From: Aptenodytes patagonicus
Lineage: Eukaryota > Chordata > Aves > Sphenisciformes > Spheniscidae
DNA length: 64,000 bases
Assembly (NCBI RefSeq): GCF_965638725.1
Contig: NC_134961.1
Span: 2,790,001-2,854,000, forward strand
Reading direction: 5' to 3'
The position numbers and the translations under genes were made by a program. Below the pieces are notes generated by a model. The model was given only the letters and a program-made list of their open reading frames with translations, was not told the origin of the DNA and ran no database searches. Of this stretch, positions 50,787 to 62,190 are shown piece by piece. Within the stretch, counting starts at the first letter, position 1; the number at the start of each line of letters is the position of its first letter.

Positions 50787-53052
50787 CATATGATGGACAT
50801 TTTACTTAACCCTCCCTAATATAAATATAAGCAGCTCCCAAGGGATGATGGCAGAAGGAGGAAGCTGTTGCATAGTGGAGACTCCAGCAAGCACAAGATA
50901 GTAATAGTTTCTATACTGAAGTGACAATGAACAGAATGGTTCATCTCTCCGTGCTTTGGTCACTGCTAACTAGGATTAAATTTCTCTTCTCCACAAGGAT
51001 CTTATTCTAAGATTTGAATTAAAGATAATGAGTTTCCCTATGATTCCCAGGTGGAGAATGACAGAAAAATGTTAACTTCCACGGAGCTGACATTGACTCT
51101 GCGGTGGACTGGTATCCTACCGTTACTGTCTTTGCATATCCTGAAGACACGCTCTCAGCTCATACTGAGAGGCATCATTTCCGAACATTGTAAGATATCT
51201 CGCTTTCAGAACTGAAGTCGGGGCAATGTGTTGTCTCCTTTAATTACAGTCTGCAAATTAGTTTCAAATGTGGAAGAATACAACAAAAAGAAACGGTGAG
51301 CATTTCTGTATTGCTCTTACATTGTACAAAGATGACTCAAAAAGAATCTTATTTTTATTAAAAAAAAAAAGTAAATATTTGGTAGAGAAGAGCCATTCAA
51401 AAGCCTTCTCTGAAAGGCTCCTGTGTGTTGCTGCCAACCTTTTAAAAGAGGAGTTAAATTTTGGAGTTTCAGTATGTGATTCCAAAATACCCAGATTAAT
51501 ATTTAGTCAGAGTCTAAAACTGTCTGAATTAAAAGTATGGCTGTCCGAGCTAATGCTAATTTTATGTTTACGAACTTCTGTCTACTTGAGGCAAAATGTT
51601 TGTTTTACTTTCCTGTAGTGAAGTAGGGAGGATGAGTTGTCTGTCTTAATGGTGTATCTACCTTATGAGTGTCAAATCATTTTAATGCACCTGTTGTACG
51701 AAAGACCATGCTGATAAATGTCAAGTTCCATGCATTCTCCAGTCTGACACAGGAACGACTAAGGGTTCTTTGGAAGCATTTCGGTAACTGTTTTTGTTGA
51801 TTTAACCTTGCTGCATAATGTCTTAATTGTACAAAACAGTTTTATAGGCCTGTTGCGTTTTATAGGGATTATCTGCCTTTGCAGAGTGTGCAGCATCAAC
51901 GGCCATGTGCTTCCTAGCTTTAATCTGGCACTGAGGACACGCCGGCAGAGATGTTCTAGCACTGGGCAAACCTGTTGCCTGCTGTTATTAGTGCATTTTA
52001 CTGTATCTCCCCTTCTACTTTTGCACTGTCTTAATTAAAGCTGATTCAGGTATGGCCATTAGTGGTTGCAGTCATGCTGTCTGCTGGGACACAGGTGTAC
52101 TTTAAAGCTGGAGCCAACTGGTAGATCATGTAAATATGTGGTTTGAGGAACTAGAGGCCAGAACCCAATCTTTCAGCTCCTGATGCTATTGCAGTGGTGT
52201 GTGTTTTTAAAATCTTCTAATGTTGGTGATAGCAGGCCCTCTAGAGGGTGATTTGATCATAGAAGCGTGTGCAAGGTCAGGACCAGAAGTCCAGTGCAGT
52301 ACTCGAGAGAATTAAGAAGCAATTTCATGAAGCTGTTTTCGGCTGACGTGAGCCTGTACTGCAATCAGAAGGGGTGGTTCTGTCTTGCACTCATCTTTGT
52401 TCTGGGACTAAAGTTGATCTGGCTGACCATACAGCTGCGCATCTTGCTTACCCAATGGGAAAGAAAAATTGTACCAGATTAACAAGCTAATCTCAGTGAC
52501 TGTGTGGCCACACGAGTGCTAGTACCAGCACGAAGAAATGACTAAGAACACATGGCTGTGGCTAGCGGGAGGTTAGCATCTCTTGTCACTGGCCACGCAG
52601 TCTTAGAACAGTGTGAGCTGCTCATGAGACTGCATCCTTGTAGTATAAATAACAGTTACATCCCCAGAGAATTAGGAAGAGAGATTGCAAATTGAACAGA
52701 CTTTGCAATGGATATTTTTGAAATGGGAGGCTTCTGTTCTTGTAAGTGAGAAGTTAACATAAAGGTCCATGCCTCAGCTTGGACCTTCAGTTAGGGAAAT
52801 TAACTTCCTGTGGAGATGTCCTCAGAATCAACCTCTTGGCTGGCCATTGATAAATTACTTCAGTATGAGTTATTGACAGAATAGAAGTAAGGTTTGGCTT
52901 AAAAATAAAAAGACACGTACCTTTAACTTTCTTTGCTTTAGAAAATGGTTTTGGCATTGCAGGAACAAGTTGAATGTACGTGTGTGTTCCTAAAGAAAAC
53001 GGGGAGACTACCTGTTGCTCAAGCCTCTATTTTTTTACTTTTCCTTTTGCAG

Positions 53053-53127
53053 GAAAAGCTGCAAGTCATTTAATGACCAGATAAGTCTCCATTCTCATGA
53101 TTTATCTGATATGCTTCTCCTGGAGCC
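53053..53127 (+). promoter_or_regulatory. TBC1D24: TBC1D24 5' UTR with three upstream AUGs
   Basis: This is the untranslated part of the first coding exon, after the acceptor CCTTTTGCAG. It holds three upstream start codons. The first is 53073-53084, a 3-residue ORF. The second is 53097-53135, 12 residues, whose stop overlaps the main ATG. The third is 53111-53203, 30 residues, which runs well into the coding region in another frame. An in-frame TGA at 53107-53109 closes the main frame and supports 53128 as the start. Such an arrangement normally lowers translation from the main AUG. Confidence 0.75.
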
Positions 53128-54086
53128 ATGGATGAATACAACCGCTTTGTGGATTGGGACAAAATGGATGTTACTGTCCAGAGCCAGGATGCGAAGGAGC
53201 TAACCTGCACGGAGTTCCAGGAGCTCAAGCAGCTGGCCCGGCAAGGCTACTGGGCCAAGAACCACTCTCTGAGAGCCAAAGTGTACCACAGACTAATTAG
53301 CAATATCCCGTGCCGCACAGTGACCCCAGATGCAAATGTGTACCGGGACATTATTGTGAAGATTGTTGGAAAACGTAACAGTAGCTCCCTTCCATTACCA
53401 GAGTTTGTGGATAACAGCCTGGTCCCCACATACTGCTTGAATGCAGAAGGCATCGGGGCAGTCAGGAAGATTATATTGTGCATTGCGAATCAGTTCCCAG
53501 ACATATCATTTTGCCCAGCACTGCCTTCTGTGATAGCTTTGCTCCTCCACTACAGCAGAGATGAGGCAGAGTGCTTTGAACAGGTTTGTCGCATCCTTGC
53601 TTGCAATGACCCATCTAAGCGGCTCATTGATCAGACGTTCTTAGCTTTTGAGTCCTCCTGCATGACCTTTGGTGACCTGGTTAACAAGTACTGTCAGGCG
53701 GCACATAAGCTGATGGTGGCAGTGTCCGAGGATGTGTTGGAGGTATACTCTGACTGGCAACGGTGGCTCTTTGGAGAACTGCCTATGGTGTACATTGCTC
53801 GGGTCTTTGATGTGTTTCTGGTGGAGGGCTACAAAGTTCTCTATCGCGTTGCGCTGGCTCTTCTGAAATTTTTTCACAAAGTCAGAGCTGGGCAGCCCAT
53901 GGAGTCTGACAGCATACAGCAGGACATTCGAGCTTTTGTGAGAGACATTGCCAAGTCGGTGTCTCCAGAGAGGCTTTTGGAAAAAGCCTTTGCTATCCGC
54001 CTCTTCTCGCGGAAGGAGATCCAGCTTCTGCAGATGGCCAATGAGAAGGCTTTGCAGCAGAAGGGCATCACGGTCAAACAGAAAAG
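53128..54086 (+). CDS. TBC1D24: TBC1D24 first coding exon: complete TBC domain
   Basis: This exon encodes residues 1-319 plus two bases of codon 320. The ATG has a good Kozak context (GCCATGG) and follows an in-frame stop. The protein is very close to vertebrate TBC1D24: for example [51 protein letters not shown] and [11 protein letters not shown] are shared. The TBC domain spans about residues 45-260. The basic residues K34, R38, K236 and R240 correspond to human K36, R40, K238 and R242, which form the phosphoinositide-binding pocket of TBC1D24 and fly Skywalker. As in that family, the usual TBC catalytic IxxDxxR and YxQ motifs are not evident. The family acts with ARF6 and Rab GTPases in synaptic-vesicle, endosomal and neurite membrane traffic. 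The exon ends AAAAG/GTAGGG and is intact. Confidence 0.97.
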
Positions 54087-56366
54087 GTAGGGCTCTCACT
54101 ACAGGTAGCCTGAGTGATCTCGTGAGTTTTCCCAGCGTGATGAGCAGTCAGTCAGCCCTGAGTGGCTACTGGTGGGGAAGAAGAGCTCTGCTGGTACATG
54201 CTGGTATCTCTGCTGATTTTTTTTCTCTGCAGAAAAAGTCAGCAGCCCCAAAATTAAGTATTGCTGGGATTGTAACAAGAAGCATAACTGAATGTTATGA
54301 TACAAGAGAAACAAAGCAGTTTCTCATAGCTTACTCAGTGATGAATTTATAATTACTTTTTACAGGTACATATTAATTGCAAGTATTGTATCTCAACAAT
54401 GTCTTTCACAAGCTGTTTTTGAACTAAAAGGCATTTTAGCAAAGCTGGAAAAAACACTGATAAATTACTTGGAAGAAAGTACCCAAACAAATGTAAAAAT
54501 TAATTCTTAAATATGAGATTATTTGTATAAAATGTCAATTTCATGCTGCCCAGTACTGTGAATTCAGCAGTTTCTTTAGTGTAAGTAGGCAAACACTGTC
54601 CCAGCTGGGAACCTTTTGCTTAACTCGGGAGTTATTTTAACAGAGCAAGGAAGAAATAAGTCTTAATTACAGGTTACTTATAAAATTAGTTTGACTACAA
54701 GCCTCCTGAAAGTCAAGAGTATAGTAATCATAGGTAGGAGTTGACCTATTTTGTGCCAGGTCCATGTACTATTAGAAATAATGATTTTAAAAGAACTATG
54801 GAAGAGAAGAGTGAGGATACTGATCCAAATGATGATTGCGTAATCACAGTTTCTTTTCAGAAATGAGGGGAGGAAAAGCCAGCTGTAAAACTAGTAAGTG
54901 AAATCCTGCTCCAATGTGATAGCAAAAGCCACAATAATAAAAAGCTTAGCTGAAAGACCCCTCCATGTATATAGGAAAGACAAAATTAGCATCTTGCCAA
55001 GTGCAAATGTATGTGCAGGTAAATACTGGTGGTGTAGACATGTTCTGTTTCTCCTAAGGCCTTCTGTGACTGCAGAAAACTTCTGCCAACCACTTTTGAA
55101 ATCTAAGTTTAAGTGTTGAACAGTTTTGTCAGCTGTCCTGACCTCTGAAGGGAGGATGACTTCTAGAAGTCTACTGGGGTCAGTAAGTGTGATATCTAGA
55201 ACTTGGTATTCTAGAGGGACAGTCTTACATTTTCTCAAAATATTTAAAAAATCAAAAGGTACCAGCCACCAATGTATTGGGATCTTGCAGCCAATTGTGT
55301 TGCTGAGTTAGTCACAGTAGTTGCAAACAGATATCATTCCATGGTATTGAAAAATATACTTAAGCAGATTTCAGCCTATAAAATAAAGTAAATGTTAGCT
55401 GAACATCATTCATGTGCCCAAATGCATGTAAAGTTCCCTTCAGTCTTTTCCAACCGTTTATTTTTAGACTCACTTAGAAAATTTGGTTTACAACTAGCTT
55501 GTGCTTTATCTTGCTCATATCTTGGAAGAGACCGCTCTGTCAGTCTCAGATATTTCAAGGCCTTCAGCCACTGGAATGTCACGTTGGGTAGAGTTCAGAC
55601 CATCGTATCTGGAACTCGCAACCAGAAGTATTAGCTCTTCCAGTGTGTAGCTTTTCTTCCTGTACTGAAGTTCAGAAGAGTTGTAATATCCTTTCTGAGT
55701 ATATTCTTCAGCAACAGAATGAGAGCTTAAAAAAAAAAAATAAAAAAACCAACCGCAAAAAACCCAGAAGCTCCTGCTGTGTTAAATGTTGTAGAGGTGT
55801 TCTTGCTCAGAACAACAGTGATGCCTGCAAAGCAAAATACAGTAAATTCGTACCCAAACAATGCCAGTAGTTATTGCCTTACTGGGCAGAGTTACTAGTG
55901 AAAAACTTTTATCCTCTCTCGGCTACTTTTCTAAACCTGCTGAAACTTCTCAGTGTCCCCTGGCACCACGGTACTGCTGTGAACTTGGCTCAGTGTAGGC
56001 AGATGTGGGTGCTGGAGAAGTGAGCTTTTCTCCAGTGCCCGACAGGATGTGAGTGAGTTCTTTTGTCCAGATGTGTATGGCCTGTGCAAGGAGATGATGA
56101 ATTTTTTTCCAATCGGATAACTACAAGCAGGTAGCAAAAAAGGGGAAAAAAAACAGAAATAGGAAATATTTTAACCTGTCTGTTTGTTTGTTTTTTCTCA
56201 TGCTTGGTGATTTGAATCAAACCTTACTTTGTTTCTCTCCAGGCTCCTTTCATTCACTTTGTCGTGGATGTAGGAAATCACTGATCTTTTCTATCTTTTT
56301 TTGTCTTTCTCCTTATACATTTTCCTTCTGTCAATTCCATACCCACTGCACCCCTCCTGTTTGCAG
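54087..56366 (+). other. TBC1D24: TBC1D24 intron before the microexon
   Basis: This is a 2.3 kb AT-rich intron with donor GTAGGG. Its 3' end carries a long pyrimidine-rich stretch (56280-56366) ending CTCCTGTTTGCAG, which includes a TGC within the acceptor. It also has an A-rich stretch at 55730-55765. No gene is seen in it. Confidence 0.85.
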
Positions 56367-56384
56367 TGTTGCACCTCCCAAAAG
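56367..56384 (+). CDS. TBC1D24: TBC1D24 18-nt microexon
   Basis: The 18 bases TGTTGCACCTCCCAAAAG lie between TTTGCAG and GTAGGT. The phase is exactly that required by the flanking exons: it completes codon 320 as Ser, adds V-A-P-P-K, and leaves AG for an Arg codon. Skipping it joins the flanking exons in frame with a single Arg. Human TBC1D24 has an 18-nt exon at the same position coding for S-V-S-L-S-K and used mainly in neurons. Here the first two residues and the last are the same and the middle three differ. The position between the TBC and TLDc domains means it would tune the linker. Transcript evidence is needed for certainty, but length, phase, sites and position agree. Confidence 0.82.
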
Positions 56385-57512
56385 GTAGGTTAAAACACTT
56401 GAATCTTTGCACTTTGCTTGTTTCTTCTGTCTATGGCCGGTTATTTTTTCAGAGGCTGTCATTATTGCTAATGCTGGGGCAGGAGAAGCAGGGCAGCAAT
56501 TAGAGCATCCGATTGCTGCGTAACATCTCCTGAATACACTCTTGCAAAGTTAGTTCAAAGCACCTGCAAAGTTGTAAGGTAAGGGATCATGGGCCCAGCT
56601 AGTCAACATAGCGCTTCCATACAGCGATACAAGCCTGTGTTTTCCAGAATGGAAAAGTGTAATGTTAATGGTGGGACAGAAGTCCTTTCTACACTGGAAG
56701 AAAAAGTGTTGTTTTTTAAAAACATCTCAAGTAACGTGTCTTCAGAACTGTTAGGTACTGTCCCACATCCAAACCTGATATATGCTGTTGCAATACATGT
56801 GAGACATACTCAACTTTTTTTTCTTCTTTGCAAGCTTTCCGCAGTTAATTGGAAAGATGTTGGACTGAATCCAACTTGGCACACTCTTAAAAGTGACTTG
56901 TCTCTATTCATACTAGATTAAATTTATTTTTAAGTAGATAGGGGGTTTTTAGAGGCAAGAAGACAGACTATTTTCCTGTGTCAAGGAGGTCAGAGTTACT
57001 CAGCCATATAGCATTAATGGTTAATGAAGTCATTCATCAAGTCTTTGCCTGAAAAGCAAATCTTAAAGAACAAAACCCAGTGGATTGTGATACCTGATAA
57101 GCAGAGAACTTGGAAAGGAGAAAGATTGCCCTGCGAGTATTAAGTACCACAGATGTATGGGTTTAAATTAATGCCTTTGAGGATCTTCTGGCCTTGTTGC
57201 AGGTGCCCTGAGTTAACTTTAGTGAGTGATGCAGACTAACATTTGTACTAATTTATAAAACCAAAATTGGAATTAATTTCCTCATGTTTTCATGTTTGAA
57301 AGAATACCTCAAGAGACTTGTCAAAGCATGTTTCATATCATATCCTGTGTGTTGAGGATTTTACCTCTAATAAATCAGCAGGCTGTTAATTCCAGCCAAG
57401 CAAATCTTCAAAGTCCGTGTATTATTTTACTGTAGTTACAATGTTCTGAAAGCAGCAGAAAGCCTTGATTTCTGCTAGGAAGCACATAATATTGGGTTTG
57501 TAGGGACTTAGG

Positions 57513-57611
57513 TAGATGCGGGGTGTCTGTTGACACTGATCTCAACACAGGATTAGGCTTCAGGCTTATATACCACATATGGCTTATCTTGCCATTTATG
57601 ACTGAGAAACA
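57513..57611 (+). repeat. Unidentified repeat, copy 1
   Basis: This is about 95 bp sharing GACACTG-x2-CTCAACACAGGAT-x-AGG, CAG-x-CTTA and ATTTATGACTG-x-GAAA with the segment at 58097-58190 in the same order. It is either an old local duplication or two copies of an interspersed repeat I do not recognise. Confidence 0.6.
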
Positions 57612-58096
57612 ACATACCACTTCTACCACGCATTTATGCCCTAACTGAAATTATAAGGGATTTTAAAGATAATGCAGACCCTGTAAGATTTGACCCAAAG
57701 CAAAGTAGAGCAGGCAGATGTAATTCAGTGAGTCATACCTTGGAGTGTGGTATTTGTTGTCTTGGAATACATACAGAGCATATATGCTGTGACAGCTGCT
57801 ACCACGTCATCAACGTTGGCTTTATCTTCAGGAACTTTGAGGTCTCTGAAGCACATTGTATTAATGATATAGCTGTAAAAACAACAGTCCTATGAAAATA
57901 GCAAATAAGCTGCCTTATTAAACATTTAAATTGTGCTAAGTTGTCATGCTGATCCCAATAAGCCAACATGAAGAATTGAGGAATACAGGTTAGATACTTG
58001 TAATTCTAGCTGCAATTTTCTGAGCCACACGCCCCACCCCCCCAAAAAAAAAAAAACACTTGTATTTTTGTTAAGCAGCACAGAGTTTGGTTTAAT

Positions 58097-58190
58097 ATAG
58101 GTGCAGGCTGTGTATCGACACTGGCCTCAACACAGGATCAGGTCTCAGTCTTAAGCACCTGCAGCTGTGATTTATGACTGGGAAAGAGCA
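58097..58190 (+). repeat. Unidentified repeat, copy 2
   Basis: This is the same repeat as at 57513-57611, in direct orientation and diverged in the middle, where one copy has TATATACCACATATGGC and the other AAGCACCTGCAGCTG. Confidence 0.6.
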
Positions 58191-58914
58191 GGTCATTTTA
58201 TTTGAAATCCTTCAGTCAAGCTACGGTCTAGGTTTTACTAAAACTGAATGGTGACATTAAATATACAATGATTCGCCATGATATTCAAGGGGCAGGAACG
58301 GCATGCCTGGAATAGTTTTAAATGGCCAACACAATGGTAAATGCTTTCTAGTAAATCAGAAAGATCTGTTTGTAAAGATGATATTCTACCTACATGGAAA
58401 AGTTGTAGGAAGACACAGGGTACTGAAAGTGATGTGTTACTATGAATACTGCTGAACATGGGCTTCGAGTGGGGTCTGGGTAGGAAAGTCCTTAAATCAG
58501 CAGTTCATAGTAGCCAGGAGAAGGAACAGGGGCAAAAGAAAAGGTACACTGAGGTTGAGAGCCTTTTAGGAACAAGTACTTTAGTTGCCCAAACAGATCA
58601 CATAAGTGTGAAAAATGTACAGACCAAGCATATAAATAATTATGAGGCTTGCTTGTTTTGAGGTTTAGTAAGTTTAAAACTGTTTTGATGTTTGCTACAA
58701 AATCTTAGGCTATTTATCATCATTACTTTTCCTCCAGAAATTCACTGTAATAAACTAGTTGACTGCCCTGAATATTTTTTAGTTCCTTGAATGGGAGAAA
58801 AATCTAGTTTCTGATGAACTGAAACCAGGGCTTTGTTTCTCAGCTCTGTTCCATAGTGCCACCAGTCTTTAGCTGCAGACTGGACAGGACCCGGAGGGCT
58901 GAGACCTAAAGTAA

Positions 58915-59015
58915 GATTCTGAAGAAGTGGGTTCAAGTCTTGGCTCATACTTCGCTTCAGCTGATCTCTCCTGGGCCTCAGCTTGCTGTGTTTAAAAGCA
59001 CAAATAATGTCCTAA
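58915..59015 (+). mobile_element. MIR-like SINE remnant
   Basis: GTGGGTTCAAGTCTTGGCTC, then TGATCTCTCCTGGGCCTCAGCTT and CACAAATAATG, follow the order of the MIR core and 3' region. It is an old, diverged copy. Confidence 0.5.
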
Positions 59016-59707
59016 TCAGTGATACTGTAAGTTTTAAAACCCATTAATAGTTGCAGCTTCCTTAAATAGGTGTCCGTATAAGTTCCTTGCTAATTAAATA
59101 GTGATTTGGTTCGTTTTGCTAGAGGAAGCAGTAATTTTATTATTATTTTTTTAAGTGACCTAAGGAGTCACTTCATTAGAAATGCTGACATTAAGGCAGC
59201 TACAGTTAATTTCAGGAAACATTTCCCAATGTCTCCAAGCAAGCACCACTCTAAAGTACAGTGCAAATGCTGCTGATTTCTTAGTACTACAAGCAAGAAA
59301 AATAATAAAAAACTTATAGCTTGTGTGTTTCAGGGAGTGAGCTAAGCTATTCGGATACATGCAGATATGCAGTATTGAGGTCCTCTTTATGTTCCATGAA
59401 ACTAAGAGGAAAGAAATGTGTAATTGTAAAAAAACAACAAAAAAAACCCAAAACAAAACATCAGAAATTGGCAAATACTTGAAGCTGAACCCTTGCATGC
59501 AGAGCAAACTGCCTAAAGCTTCATTTAACTAACGGCTACCCAGTAATTTAGTATCTTGTAAGTTCCCATGTCACTTCCACCATGTACTTGTCTGTCACCC
59601 TTGCATTTTAAGTCTTTAACATTGGCCACGGATGCAATAACACTTGTTTAATCCCCAGGCTCTGAGTTTGTGTGCTTATTTAGTCTGAGAAATGAAGGCT
59701 GGTTAAG

Positions 59708-59738
59708 ATGATGATGATTATTATTATTATTATTATTA
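59708..59738. repeat. (ATG)n(ATT)n microsatellite
   Basis: Four GAT units are followed by about six ATT units. Confidence 0.9.
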
Positions 59739-60505
59739 CCTTCAAGTGTTTAAAAGCCATGAATCAATTCTTATAATTGTATCAGACCCCTCTGGAGGGT
59801 ATGGGGGTTTGCTTTCCGGTGTGAGTGTCTAGCATTCCTTCATGTTTTCAGGCTCCGTCTGTAACCATGAACCTAGGAACTTCTTTGGTTCTTAATGAAG
59901 TGGAAGTCATTGGTAATAACATGTTTCCAGGAGGTGGAACTTTCCAAAAGCTTCAAATATTTGCCTTGGATTAAAATTGCTTAGCCTGGTAATACTGATT
60001 CCTCTAAGATTTCTGAGGGGTTTAGGAATTCTCTAATTCCATGGTACAGGCAGGACCTCAGAGGGGGGAAAAAGTACTACCTCTTCCTTTCAGATCCTGG
60101 CTGTTTCTTTAGGTATTCTGTTCTCTATGCTTAAATACTAGTGCCAGTGAGACTGTCTCAAACAGCAAATATAATTTGATCTATTTAAGGTCATGGTCAT
60201 CTTAGCTGGCTCACCGTTATGTCCTATATATATAAAGGTGCAGGCCACAGCTGCCATACAGAGGAATTGCTCCAGGTATTTCAGTAAGTCCAGATCACTA
60301 CCTCTTGAGGATTATGTTAAACTGCAGTAGTTTATTATCTTCACTAAGTCATGGCCTTCTAATCCCATGGCTGGAGCTCTGAACAATAGCATATCTACTA
60401 GGGTCTTTTAGTGTTCAGCTGTCTTTGCATGTTACTGTCCAGTAATCTGAAACTTGTTTTGTTGTTAAATTATTGTTTCTCAATGTTTTGTATTGTATTT
60501 CTCAG

Positions 60506-60664
60506 GCAGAATGTGCACTTAGCGGTTCATGCTGAGAACTTCAAGTCTGAAATTGTCAGTGTGAAAGAGATGCGAGATATCTGGTCATGGATTCCAGAGC
60601 GATTTGCACTTTGCCAGCCCCTCTTGCTTTTCACCACCTTGGAACATGGCTGTAGTCTGAGCAG
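60506..60664 (+). CDS. TBC1D24: TBC1D24 coding exon, start of TLDc domain
   Basis: The first base completes the Arg codon (326 with the microexon) and 52 full codons follow, plus AG of codon 379. The translation, [16 protein letters not shown] then [20 protein letters not shown], matches vertebrate TBC1D24 almost residue for residue and begins the TLDc domain (TBC, LysM, domain catalytic). In this family that domain is tied to V-ATPase binding and protection from oxidative stress. Acceptor CTCAG/G and donor AG/GTAAGG are both strong. The exon is intact. Confidence 0.96.
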
Positions 60665-61632
60665 GTAAGGAAAACCTTCCCTGCTCTTCTCTACTGTAGG
60701 GCAAAAAGAACAACTGGTGAACTGTTCACTGGATTGACAAAAAGGCCATGCCTAGTCAGAACTTGATCTGAAGAATATTATTCGGAATGGGATGTAAATG
60801 TGACAAATTCCTATTGGCTACAGCATTTGACCAGGATACTTCATACGCCAGAACATGGCAAGCCATTTTAAACTGTCCAACACCAACTGGAAAAGTCAAA
60901 CTTGCATCAGTTCACAGAATATGCTGGTCTGAGACTGGTTCCTTCCTTGCTGGGTATGAATGGTTTAACTCAGTGGCTGCTCTGCAGGCTCTTTTGATAG
61001 ATAACCACATTCAAACTGATCCAACGAATAAGGGAACTGGAAGCTAGAGATTCCTCTACCTATGAATCTGATTGTTCTTATTTTTAAAGTGGGATAAATT
61101 AGCTATGAGTTCTCCTTGCACTTGACACAAAGACTGTAATCCTATAGCTCCTCATAATGACTTCAACATCTGCACTTGAGGTACTGAGGTGGAGAGTGGT
61201 CTGCTGTCTCAGCCCCATGTGCCTATGAGGAAAAGCAAGCAAAGAGAATGCATCATAATTACTTTCTATGAAAACCGAAAGCTCTTCGGACACAGCCATC
61301 AGTCCTCAGGACACAACTTCCTTTAGGTTGTCTTAATTCAAAATGCTGTAAAATGCCACTGTTGTGATAGGTAGTCCTCTAGTTATTCTGCAGAGGCATG
61401 AACAACTGTACAGAGAACCGAGTAGAGAAGAAATGCTTGGTAATATTTGTTTACACTCAACTCTGTTATTTACAATGGACTATAGAAGGCATTTGCAGGA
61501 ATATGCTTAGTGTCCAGATGTCTTTTTTGCCATGCCGTCAGTTGGAGGAGGAGGTTGTGCCTGATGTTAAGGAGGAAAAGAACTGCAGTTGGTGGCAGTT
61601 GAGTGCTCATTTTTGTGTACTCTGCACTTCAG
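60665..61632 (+). other. TBC1D24: TBC1D24 intron
   Basis: This is a roughly 970-bp intron with donor GTAAGG and acceptor TACTCTGCACTTCAG. It contains an 86-codon open frame (60787-61047) with no recognised domain or splice context, which I do not count as a gene. Confidence 0.9.
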
Positions 61633-61696
61633 GTTCTATTCTCACAGCGAGGGACACGAACCAACTCTTCTCCTCATCAAGACCACAGCAAAAGAG
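61633..61696 (+). CDS. TBC1D24: TBC1D24 coding exon (TLDc)
   Basis: This is a 64-nt exon: one base completes Arg 379 and 21 codons follow (380-400), reading FYSHSEGHEPTLLLIKTTAKE minus its last residues in the human protein only at a few positions. GHEPTLLLIKTT is a conserved TLDc strand. The acceptor is CTTCAG and the donor AAAGAG/GTGAGT. The exon ends in phase 0. Confidence 0.95.
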
Positions 61697-61803
61697 GTGA
61701 GTGAGGTGAAAGGCAACTGATTAAATTAGCTGTGAGGCAGTTACATAATGCTGTATTGCAACACACAACTGTTTATAACAGTTTATATTTTTTATATAAA
61801 CAG

Positions 61804-61825
61804 TATATATATATATATATATATA
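61804..61825. repeat. (TA)11 microsatellite
   Basis: Pure TA dinucleotides are embedded in a region of ACTGTTTATA/TATAAACAGT inverted repeats (about 61767-61804). The region is likely to be length-variable. Confidence 0.9.
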
Positions 61826-62190
61826 ACAGTTTATATATTTATATATTTTGTTTATAACAAAATGAAGAAGCAAGGGACCTGAAATTGCCTGGGGGTTTGG
61901 TTGGGGTTTTTTAAGCAATGCATGCTTTAAGTGGTTCCATTTGTTGATTATGGGACTATGCATTCTTGGGTAGATCTTGTAAACTATGTCTTGGTCAGCT
62001 ATTCTTTCTCTTGTAAGTAACGTGGGATGATGTACTGGAGTAACTCATTGAGCTCTCGGACAAATGCTCTTAATTGCAGAATCAGAGGGAGAGGCTGGGG
62101 AATTGTTAAGAAACTCATGATTCATAGAAAGTATTTTCACTTTCTCCAGGATATGAGGAGAGAAAGTAGCAGAATTTAAATGGTATGAAT

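Larger units (their letters stand above)
39582..53052 (+). other. TBC1D24: Intron 1 of TBC1D24 (inferred)
   Basis: About 13.5 kb of largely AT-rich DNA lie between the CpG-island donor and the acceptor TTTTCCTTTTGCAG before the first coding exon. No coding gene is visible. The intron holds a G14 run, a C17 run, nested palindromes near 43.2 kb, a cluster of inverted repeats at 50.7 kb, TA-rich segments near 45.0-45.1 kb and two candidate alternative untranslated exons (43289-43342 and 50365-50433). Confidence 0.6.
56385..60505 (+). other. TBC1D24: TBC1D24 intron after the microexon
   Basis: This is a 4.1 kb AT-rich intron, with donor GTAGGT and acceptor TTGTATTTCTCAG. It contains two related copies of an unidentified repeat, a MIR-like SINE, an (ATT)n microsatellite and a C8A12-type homopolymer near 58030. 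No gene is seen. Confidence 0.85.

Noticed and set aside
54087-54091. Stop codon after KQKR as the end of the TBC1D24 protein
   Set aside because: The TAG belongs to the intron: GTAGGG is the donor, and the homologous protein continues in downstream exons in the same phase.
54221-54238. Acceptor-like TTTTTTTTCTCTGCAG shortly after the first coding exon
   Set aside because: The sequence after it does not continue the conserved protein and no matching donor or microexon follows. The 18-nt exon at 56367 fits instead.
60787-61047. 86-codon open frame in a TBC1D24 intron
   Set aside because: It lies between two well-defined exons, has no homologue I recognise, and including it would disrupt the conserved TLDc reading.
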